Below are positions 55,650 to 64,000 of a stretch of 64,000 nucleotides of DNA, one piece after another. The position numbers were made by a program, and so were the translations under genes. The stretch is from Ascochyta rabiei (lineage: Eukaryota > Ascomycota > Dothideomycetes > Pleosporales > Didymellaceae): contig NC_082406.1 in NCBI RefSeq assembly GCF_004011695.2, positions 806,001 to 870,000 of the forward strand. Reading direction: 5' to 3'. Below the pieces are notes generated by a model. The model was not told where the DNA came from. It saw only the letters and a program-made list of their open reading frames with translations, and did no database searches. How positions within the stretch are numbered: the stretch's first letter is position 1; each line of letters starts with the position of its first letter.

Positions 55650-58600
55650 ATGTTGGGCAGCGTCCTCTTCCCCTCGTCCCTCCACTCGCAGTCGCAGTCG
55701 CAGTCGCAGTCGCAGTCGCACTCGCTCTCGCACTCGCTCTCGCACTCGCACTCGACCAAGCCGTCGTCAGGCACGCGACGCAACACCTACACCGGCACCG
55801 GCGCACCCAGCCTGCCCCCGCGCCGCAACTCGCTGAGCACCACGCTCAACGCCTCCCTCAGCACCACGCCCGCAGCCCAAACGGCGCCCCTCCAGCTCAA
55901 GAGCGTCACCCTCTCCGGCGGCATGGACTCGCGATACCACCGCTCCTCGTCGCCGCGCCGCGCCTACAACCCGGCCCGCGCCTCGACAGGCACCTTTGCC
56001 GACCCCTACACCTCGTACGACTACTCCACCTACCGGCCCAGCTCCCCGCGCTCGAGCGCCGACCGCCTTTCGGGCTCCTCGTCCTCGCACCACCACGTCA
56101 GCCCACACGCGGGCTCCTCGTACGCCAGCTATGTCCCCAGCAGCTCCACCGGCTCCCGCGCGAGTGCCGCCAAGTACGACTCGTACGGCACCCGCCCGCG
56201 CCGCAACACCGAGGACCGCATGAGCCGCCCCAACGTCGCCTCGCTGACCTCGCTGCCCCTCCGCACCCCCTACTCGCAGGACCACCGCCCCTCGAGCCCC
56301 CTCACCCAGTCGCACGCCCGCACCGCCCACGCCCACGCCCACGCCCACGCCCACGCCCACGCCCACGCTGACACGTACATCACCCACGGCTCCTCGCACC
56401 AAAACACAGCCTCGAGCCACAAGAAGATCTACAGCGTCGACAGCAGCCACACCGCCAAGCTGGTCGCCGAGACAGACACCCTCGACTCGCCCCGCCACAG
56501 AGACAGCGGCTATGGCGTCGTCACCAGCGGTCGCAGCAGCTACCACCCGAGCAGCACCAGCACCGCCACCAGCACCGCCACCAGCACCACCAAGCCCTCG
56601 ACCCGCCACGCCCACGCCGATCTGGGCGACAACGGCTACTCGTACACCGACCCCGCCAGCATGTACCGTGACACCGAACCCGCCTGGCGTCGCCCACGCG
56701 CCGGCAGTCTCGAACGCGGCCCTCGCCCCACCAGCATGGTTGTCGACCGCCCGCCCCGCAGCTCAACGCGCGAGCTCGGCCCCCCACCTTCCACGCGCGG
56801 ATTCGACAAGATCAACACGGTCGTGCCCCGACATGCTGGCAGGGCCAGCTCCATCGAACGACGTGACAGGTACCAGGATCCGTACGCGTCGGATTCCGGC
56901 CCACACCGTTCGTCGTCGATGCGCCACGCACCAGCCGTCCACCAGGAGCCCCCACGTGAGGCGCGTCGAGCAGACACCTACGACGACTACGACCGGCGGG
57001 GCAAGGAGGTCGAGAACAAGCGCCACAGCACTGTCGACCGTGGCTTCGAAGACCACCAAGTAGCCTCGCGCGGCTTTGGCATCGCTACCGGCAACCCCAG
57101 CCTCGCCCACGACCAATACGCCCTCGATCGACAGCCGCTGTACGCCCCTCATGAGACACAGAGAGCCCCTCCGGTCGACCATGCACCCTCTGGCTACCAC
57201 CCAGATCGAGGGGCTGAGGCTCGTCGCCCTGAGAGGCCCGTGTCGACCTACGATTCGTACGATGCGCCTCGCGCCGAACGCCCTCGCACCGAGCACAAGC
57301 GTGACGGCAGCCGGCAGGACGCCACCACCAACCGCGAAAGTCGCGCAGTCCCTGTGGCCGCTGGCGCTCTTGCTGGCATGGCAGCCACAGCCGGTATCGC
57401 TGCTGCGGCAGGCAAGGCCAAAGAGAGAGAGCGCGAGGAGCGAGAGTCATCAGAGGAGCGAGAGAGACAGAGGCGAAGAGAGTACGACGAGCGAGACCGA
57501 CGCGATGGCCGCGAACGACGCGAGAGGGCACCTGAAGATCGCCGCGAGCCCGAGCGTCGTGAAGCTCTACCCCCTCCCCCACCACCGCTCCAGCCTGCTC
57601 CCTCCGTGGCCGCCCCTGCCTATGCCATGGCTCAAGAGACTGGCCGCCCCCTCTCACGTGATCGACCCTATCCCAACGAAGAGAACCCGCCACCGAAGCC
57701 TCCTCGCAAGACGTCGCCAGAGGGAAGCGATGTGGAGAGGCCTCGGCACTACGCTGAGCGTGACTCGGACCGCAGCCGGAAGGAGCCCGCGCCAGCAGTG
57801 GCCGCTATAGATCCAGACGAAGAGTACCGTCGCCGTATCGCCCAGGCGGAGAAGGAGGCAGAGCAGAGCCGCCGTGCTGCTGCTGATCGACAGGATAGCG
57901 ACTCAGATGGTGGACGTGATCGTCGACGCCGCCGAGATCGAGGAGATCGTGAGCGGTCCAGGTCGAGGTCACGGGGCCGAGACGAGCGATCCCGTGCTTC
58001 CCCACCAGCCCAGTCACTCTCACGCTACAACGACCGCGGTCTTGTAGAGGAGCCCGAATCCGTCGACAAGCTCAACCCGGACGCACCCGGTAAGAGCGTG
58101 CAAATTGTTGTGCCTCGCAAAGACCAGTCGCCTCCCATCAAGGGCATCCTACGCAAGCCAACGGAGAAGTTCCCCGAAGACCCTGAGCCGATCCGTGAAG
58201 GCGTCGCTCCGCACAAGGACTCTCTCAAGGGCAAAGACATCCCTGTCGGCGCCCGCTGGACTCGCATTGACCGCAAGCTCGTCAATCCGGAAGCTCTCGA
58301 ACGCGCCAAGGAGCGATTCGAAGAGCGCCAGGATTGCGTCATCGTGTTGCGGGTTTTGACAAAGGAGGAGATTCAGAAGCTCGCGGATAAGACGAAGCAG
58401 ATCCGTGAGGAGCGAGGTATGTTGCATGCTCGAGGAAGCGATGGGGACCGCACTAACGTCTGAACAGAGGAAGAGTACGAGCGTGAGCGCCGCGATCGTG
58501 ATAGGAGCCGTCACCGTAAAGACAGGGACGGTGAGGATCGCGACTATGACCGCGACTATGACCGCGACGGACGCCGTAGACGCCACGACGATGAGAGCGA

Positions 58601-58670
58601 CTACGATGAAGTGCTGCGCGAGAGGGAGAGGGAGCGCGACCGTCCCAAGATGCTGGAACCTGCGAGGTGA
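55650..58670 (+). CDS. Large disordered Arg/Ser/Asp-rich fungal protein
   Basis: Two exons, 55650-58416 and 58468-58670, give about 989 aa. Most is low complexity: a Ser-Gln/Ser-His repeat, Ser/Tyr/Arg-rich stretches, a His-Ala run at about 56320-56370, and RERERD-type tracts. One ordered block (residues 810-925: PGKSVQIVVPRKDQSPPIKG, ILRKPTEKFPEDPEP, VGARWTRIDRKLVNPEALE, then RFEERQDCVIVLRVLTKEEI) looks conserved and may be the functional part. The true start may be MDSRYHRSSSPRR at 55923, since everything before it is repeat-like. A possible last intron (donor at 58667) would add a basic tail ending at 59094. Function unknown. Confidence 0.75.
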
Positions 58671-59094
58671 TTAGACAATGTGGATTCTGCGCATTGCTAA
58701 GCACTGTTCGTCGAGCTGCGTTGAAGACTTGCTCATGTTGTCAAGTAGAGAGAAGGACAGACACCAGTACGGCGAGGACGGGAACAGTGCTCAGCGCGGT
58801 CGAGAGATGTCGCCAGATGTCAGCACCAGCCGCAAGCACCAGCACCTCAGATCAGCGGCACACTATCAGCTATGCGACCAGTTCCAGCACCGAAGCGGGC
58901 GGTTTGATAGTGTAGATGAAGCGCCGCACCACGCAAAACACCACCACCGCCACCGTGGCGGTCCCATCTCAAAGCCGCAGCACGGTAGCAGCGTCCCTCC
59001 CCGCAAGCAGCACAACGCCTCAGACGAGACGCACGGCAAGCCTGCGACGAAGCAGAAGAAGGGAGCCATCAGAAAGGTGCTGGACTGGTTGTAA
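58671..59094 (+). other. Possible extra 3' exon of the disordered protein
   Basis: An open frame ending at the TAA of 59092-59094 has a basic His/Lys-rich end (HHHRHRGGPISKPQ, TKQKKGAIRKVLDWL). It could be reached by splicing from GTGATT at 58667 to an AG near 58741, giving an in-phase Ser codon. The donor is weak, and the TGA at 58668-58670 is an equally plausible end of the gene. Confidence 0.3.
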
Positions 59095-59826
59095 AGTAAT
59101 GTCGGGCGTTGGAGAAAGGACCTTGTTTGTAAGGAAGATTGCTGAGAGTTGCCTATTCAAGCGGGCTGTTGCTGTTGCCGTTGGTTGGTTGGCTTGGTCG
59201 CATCAAGACGAGTTGGTTTTATTAGCTTGTATATTATTATTATCGTCGGATACCCAGAAGAAGGAAAGAAGGAAAGAAGGATAGACAGACGGAAAGACAA
59301 ATAGAACGTCTGAAAGGAGGAAAGAAAGAAGGGGAATTATTATATTATTTATATTACTACACTACTACTACCACCTCTCAGCGTTTTCGTTCATGTACTT
59401 TACAAAGCGGACAAGAATTCTTCCGAAAACAGTCTAGCACGATCACTCTTCGCTAACGAATGCGTTATCCAGACCGGCCCTGACGATCCTCTGATACTGA
59501 GATTCCCAAGACGCGTAGACGCGGCTGCGAAGTGTTGCTAGCGCTAGCCCACCGCAGAGGAGGACAAAAAAAAAACAAAAAACGGCGGTGGTGTGTTTGC
59601 GCGGGGATCTCGGCAGCGTAGTGGATTCTGCGCCGTTTTTGTTTCTGTTTGGTTTTGGGTCGCGCGTTCATGGTGGGTTGGGGGAGAGAGAGAGTCTTGA
59701 CGTCATGTGAATCCTGGACTACCCAACTACCCAGTGCTGGTCAGTGGATTGTTTTGGTGATTACGCTGTGATTTGACTTCTCTCCTTCAGCCACCAGCTT
59801 TGCGCGTTCTGTTCTGAACTGTTGAT

Positions 59827-60713
59827 ATGACGGAGATTGCGATGGAGAAGGTGTGGTATGCTGAGGGTCTGAAGGTGGATCGTCATGATTCTGTGACCGA
59901 CGGCTCGCTCACCAACGGCGACTACGACTTCACGGCGAGTGACGTCCGCACTGTCAACCACGTACCCATCACCAGCAGACAGAGGCCCTGGGTGAATCCC
60001 AAGAACTCGCCGCTCAAAGATCCAGGTGGGGTTCCCGCTATGCACGCTTTGTGTGTACTTGCTGACGTGCCAACTCCCCAGGCCTCGCGCGCGCCAACAT
60101 CGCCGCAACGCACGACAAGCCCAACGGCACGACCGAAGGCGACTGGGCCAAGAAACACCGGCACCAGACGGTGCTGCAGCAACACTGCGAGTTCTTCGAC
60201 CGCGACCGCGACGGCATCCTCTGGCCGTCCGACACCTACGTCGGCTTCTACAACCTGGGCTTCGGCGTCATCCTCTCCGCCTTCGCCCTCTTCATCATCC
60301 ACATCAACTTCTCCTACCCGACCTCGTCCTCCTGGCTCCCCGACCCCTTCTTCCGCATCAACCTCGTCAACATCGACCGCACGAAACACGGCTCCGACAG
60401 CGACACGTACGACTCCCAGGGCCGCTTCCGACCGCAGCAGTTCGAGGACATCTTCTCCAAGTATGCCGACGGCGCGGATTACCTGACGATATGGACGCTG
60501 CTGGCCCAGATCAAGGGACAGCGGAACATCTCGGATCCGATTGGCTGGGGCGGTGCTGTGTTTGAGTGGATGGCGACGTATCTCATGCTTTGGCCTGAGG
60601 ACGGCAAGATGAGGAAGGAGGATGTTCGGGCGATTTACGACGGGAGTCTTTTCCACAAGTGGGCCAGGGACTGTGAGAGGAAGAGGAAGGCGGGTACCAT
60701 GCGCAGGTGGTAG
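59827..60713 (+). CDS. Caleosin (lipid-droplet peroxygenase)
   Basis: Two exons, 59827-60025 and 60082-60713, give 276 aa. Caleosins sit on lipid droplets or ER membranes, bind calcium and, in many cases, haem, and oxygenate fatty acids with hydroperoxides. Seen: an EF-hand FDRDRDGILWPSDTY at about residue 105 preceded by the conserved His in QQHCEFF. Then a hydrophobic hairpin (FGVILSAFALFIIHINF), and after it the proline-rich LPDPFFRINLVNIDRTKHGS knot and DTYDSQGRF. A C-terminal region with MLWPEDGKM matches the family. Introns and frame are clean. The N-terminal 75 residues are variable, as usual for fungal members. Confidence 0.92.
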
Positions 60714-61012
60714 TGCGCATGTTGTGCTGTGCTGGCACTGAGATTGGACTCAGCATGGTCGCATCGAAACTTTGCTCAGCATCTGGCGGACGGTACTTGA
60801 CAAATAACATCAGAAGGACGGACGAAATGGATTTTTTCACGCGTCGATATACCCGGCTTCGCCGCAGCGATGGCCATGGCTTGTACAGTTCCTGTCGCTT
60901 AAGTCTATGTCGCTAGAAACACCGCTCCTTACAAATCAGGAAGCAGCAGACCCGAGACGTGCCCAGGTATCTGCTGAGTTCTAGGTAGTGACGAAGAAGT
61001 AGAAACTATTTT

Positions 61013-62720
61013 TCAGGAGTCCTCAGACCCTTTACTCACATCATCGTCATCATCATCGTCATCATCAATGGCAAACGGGCTCTTTTTCCTCAGCTTGCTC
61101 CCAAACTTGAACAAGACGTACGGCGCCGGGGTCAACACCAGCGCAACACACCCCAACAGCGTCATTGTCCAATGCACGCCAATACCGCCATACATGGGCC
61201 TCGCAGCCATCACCATCCCTCCCACAACCGCATACCGCATCATTGTCACACCCGCCAACGCAATCGATGCTTTCTCTCCGTAGCTGTCGATGATGTACTC
61301 GTAGCTACTGACATACATTGCATTCAGCACGACACCAAAGCAAAAACAGGCGCCAAGACCAGAGTAGATGGAGATCCAGGAGTAGTCCGTCCAACCGAGC
61401 CAGAAGAGAGAAACGGGGAGGAGCGGGGATGTGAGCATGGCAGGCCAGAGGCGGAACTCGGGCCTCACGCTGGCTCGATCGTCGTAGCCAGCGTGGCGGC
61501 GCGTGCAGGCGTAGAGAGCGGGCGTCGTGATCGAGAAGGCTGTTGCGCCGAGTGCTATCGAAGCGAAGCATGCGCCTTCCTCGAGTACGCTGAGGCCGTA
61601 GCGCCGCTTGAAAATGTAGTCGAACCCCGAGAGGAAGCTGAAGAGCAGGATGTATAGGACGATCAGGAAACCTCCAAGCGAAAGCACAGCGGGTTCTTTC
61701 GCGGCGAACTTAACTGTGAGAGGTAATGTTTCTTTGACCCGGTTGAAGAAGCTGGAGCCTTGCTCGTGTTTGGTGACGTAGCGGTTGGATCCCGAGACGC
61801 GGCGGAGGTGCTTGGCTTTGAAGTCGAGCAGCATTGGGGCGTAGGTTTCCGGGAGAAAGAAAAGAGCGACAAGGAACGCAAAGCCAGATATGATCAAGGT
61901 AATCCAGTCCGTCCAGATCCAGTCCAGATCGTCTCGTGATGCGACCCAGCCTCCCACTATGGGCGCCAGCACCGGAGCTGTCAAGGGTCAGCACAGCACG
62001 TCGATCTGCGACGCGAGGTTTGTACTTACGAACGACATTGACCCATGCTATGACAGGGAACCACAAAGCTCGTTCAACCGGCCTGAACATATCGCCTACA
62101 CTCGCACCATTGATGCCCAGTGCAGCACTGCTCGCCAAGCCAGCCAGATACCTGCACACAATTTGACTCGCGAAGTTCTCGCTCAGCGCCGTGCCCAAGA
62201 TGAAGAATAAGTACACGAGCGTGAAGCCCAGGTACACGGGGTTGCGTCCGAGCGTCTGAGACAGAGGCCCAACGAAGAGACACCCAGATCCGATACCGAA
62301 TAGATATATTGCAACGGAGAGGTCCTCTGCAACGGGGCTGACGTGGTATCGTTTACTGGCTTTGGAGTTGTCTAGGGAACTACATGCGCCAGCCCATGCT
62401 TGAGTGAAGACCAACAAACACAGAATGGCCATCGTCCTTGCCCGCTTGAGGAGCGGCCAGTTTTGTGGGTGGATGGGATCCTCGGGGCCATCGAACTCAA
62501 CAACTATCTCTCCGTGGTTCAATTGACTGTCCGAGCTTTCGTGGTCCTTCGCTTCGAGTGCAGTAGAGGCATGCCGTTCCGGATCGTCATCGCGGAGTGT
62601 CGTATCGGTTTGGTGAGATCCTCGCAAATCAACTCTACGTAGTTGTCGCTGGGACGGTCGTTGTTGCCATTCAAGTTTGACATCTCTTCCTATCTTTTTA
62701 TACTGAACAATTGACCACAT
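61013..62720 (-). CDS. MFS multidrug/polyamine exporter (DHA1, TPO1-like)
   Basis: Two exons on the minus strand, 62720-62030 and 61977-61013, give about 551 aa. The N-terminal 80 residues are cytosolic and charged. Then twelve membrane helices follow with DHA1 motifs: PQNWPLLKR before helix 1, SVAIYLFGIGSGCLFVGPLS, TLGRNPVYLG in loop 2-3, RYLAGLASSAALG, APVLAPIVGGWV in helix 5, and LPETYAPMLLDFKAKHLR in the central loop. These are the marks of plasma-membrane H+ antiporters of the TPO1/FLR1 type, which export drugs or polyamines. The protein ends in a run of nine Asp residues from a CAT/CGT repeat at 61040-61066. The intron adds a Pro at the junction. Four 18-bp repeats lie just upstream of the start. 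Confidence 0.9.
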
Positions 62721-62745
62721 GGCTCAGAGACCAAGTGTTGATTAC

Positions 62746-62820
62746 AAGGGAACTTTCAGCACACAAGGGAACTTTCAACGCCAAGGGAACTTTCAACGCC
62801 AAAGGAACTTTCAACACACA
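62746..62820. repeat. Four copies of an 18-19 bp repeat upstream of the exporter gene
   Basis: Copies start at 62746, 62765, 62783 and 62801, each carrying AAGGGAACTTTCAACGCC or a close variant. They lie 26-100 bp before the exporter's start codon, that is, in its promoter or leader. Confidence 0.85.
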
Positions 62821-63417
62821 AGCTTTCTTGGGGCGGACAAGCATAATTAAGCATGACAACAAGACGAAACAACGCCGCCAGCGTAGTGCTTGACGTCACT
62901 ATTATTTTCCATCACTAGGAGTGTGTCGCGTGCGCAGATACTAAACTCAGCAGTGCTGCGCATTCGGGCAAGGCTGCGATGGTTTGACATATTGTATCGG
63001 CCAATCGCAAGGCTCCAGTGACTCGGTATGCCATCGGGATCATGACGATCCGACCCTTACCCTCGACCAAAGCTTCTGAGATGCGCTAAAGTAGTCTACT
63101 GCCTAGTCCGTGGCTGCCCTTACTAATGGTTGAGTTTCGTTGTTTTAGTTGATGGAGATTTGGCATGTTCTTCGAGTCTCCGGGAGCGGTGATTCATGGA
63201 TTTGATCATTGATGACGCAACTATGGCCTGTATATGATGCGGCAGCCGTATTTAAGTAGATTCAGCGACAGACTTTGGGGTATCAGTTGCGTTCTTCGAA
63301 AAAACTTTGTACATTTTTGTTTTATGTCATGGCAGGACTGGTACGTGCGTGGGTATTGTGTCCTTGAGCCTGGTGCGCGTTCGTGGGAGATCTTTTGCAG
63401 GTAACTGGATGTATAAC

Positions 63418-63999
63418 CTAGGCCGAGCGTGCTGTCACAATGCCACCGACCCTCTGATCGAACTCTCGTTTCCAAACTGGCATCATCGCCCTTGCTCTAG
63501 GGTTCGCTGCGTTCATGTCGAATGTTTCCAAGATGACTTCGTGGCGGTCTGCGATATCCTGCGCGGTGTTGTTCTGGTATTGTCGTACGATGCAGATCTC
63601 AAGGTGACGTAATCTGTTTGTGCGACGGTCTACAATGTTCTTGACCAAGGCCTTCAACGACTGTTCTGACGGTAGTGGAAAATCGGTGTTGAGATGCACT
63701 TCGCGAATGCTCTCCGGAAGCATGTCTCCCAGGCATGGAATATCGCTGTGCGTCCAAGCTGTCGCGCCGTCAGGTATGAAAGCGTCGCGACCAAGGCGCT
63801 GCCCGCTCTCGAGAGGTGGGCCACAGAAAGGAATCACGTCTACTTCCAGCTTGCGTAGGTTCGGGAAACAGTGGAAGGAAGACAGCCCGTTCACAATTTC
63901 TCCATGTAGCTCATCCACTGTTATCGCCATGTCGACAATCTGTCTACCAAGACGGTCTGCCAGCGCCTGCAGGAATTCTCCAGGGTTCCAGTCGTAACC
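63418..63999 (-). CDS. Partial gene at the right edge, unrecognised (F-box/LRR-like look)
   Basis: The minus strand is open from the window edge to a stop at 63418. An internal ATG lies at 63930, but the frame continues upstream (WNPGEFLQALADRLGRQIVD), so the start lies outside the window. The sequence has leucine-rich helix-turn pieces (FLQALADRL, FPNLRKLEVDVIPF, LPESIREVHLNTDF, LRHLEICIV) and PFCGPPLESG. This recalls the C-terminal part of the many fungal F-box-type proteins of unknown target. No F-box is visible in the part present, so the call is weak. Confidence 0.5.
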   Translation of the reverse strand, partial: GYDWNPGEFLQALADRLGRQIVDMAITVDELHGEIVNGLSSFHCFPNLRKLEVDVIPFCGPPLESGQRLGRDAFIPDGATAWTHSDIPCLGDMLPESIREVHLNTDFPLPSEQSLKALVKNIVDRRTNRLRHLEICIVRQYQNNTAQDIADRHEVILETFDMNAANPRARAMMPVWKREFDQRVGGIVTARSA

Positions 64000-64000
64000 G

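Noticed and set aside
55767..56615. A 282-codon open frame on the minus strand, Gly/Ala/Val-rich
   Set aside because: It mirrors the GC-rich, repeat-bearing coding sequence of the disordered protein on the plus strand. Composition alone explains it and no motif is present.

Overview
The window looks like nuclear DNA of a filamentous ascomycete (Pezizomycotina). Dothideomycetes is a tentative placement from protein style only. The evidence is short GT-AG introns of about 45-160 nt with CTGAC/CTAAC-type branch sites, fungal-type gene families, and a retrotransposon whose damage resembles repeat-induced point mutation (RIP). Nearly all gene models below were assembled by hand from splice signals and unbroken reading frames, so exon borders are inferences unless stated otherwise.

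Layout. 1-7.1 kb: the 3' part of a dead Ty3/gypsy chromovirus (Gag, protease, RT, RNase H, integrase, chromodomain), then a long repeat-bearing 3' region and a probable LTR, then an AT-rich relic. 7.5-18.3 kb: a housekeeping block with MSH2 (two MCB boxes upstream), an IST1-like ESCRT-III regulator, a CUE-domain protein, a tRNA-Lys(CTT), a small membrane protein and DNA polymerase eta. 18.3-20 kb: two related, spliced, antisense membrane-peptide segments. 20.7-25.7 kb: a secreted glycoprotein of unknown function and an RfeG-like protein. 25.7-31.8 kb: a gene-poor, minisatellite-rich stretch that holds a chimeric relic in which an MBOAT/wax-synthase-like fragment is joined in frame to a NACHT-ankyrin fragment. 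31.9-37.4 kb: a large eight-exon GHKL-ATPase with a NO VEIN-type C-terminal domain.

39.5-54 kb: a tail-anchored coiled-coil protein, an N-terminally short NAD(P)-binding protein diverging from a tiny intron-containing cold-shock-domain gene, a secreted GMC oxidoreductase, an NmrA-like reductase, a 2-hydroxyacid dehydrogenase and a sugar-porter transporter, followed by a tandem repeat. 55.6-64 kb: a long disordered Arg/Ser/Asp-rich protein, a caleosin, a DHA1-type drug/polyamine exporter with a tandem repeat upstream, and a partial gene running off the right edge.

How the genes relate. MSH2 and Pol eta are both DNA-repair/tolerance genes and IST1 and the CUE protein both touch ubiquitin-linked trafficking, but nothing shows that any of these form a cluster. 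The oxidoreductases and transporters at 42-54 kb do not form a recognisable biosynthetic cluster. The most unusual items are the cold-shock gene, the GHKL/NO VEIN protein, the MBOAT::NACHT-ankyrin relic and the paired micro-genes at 18-20 kb.
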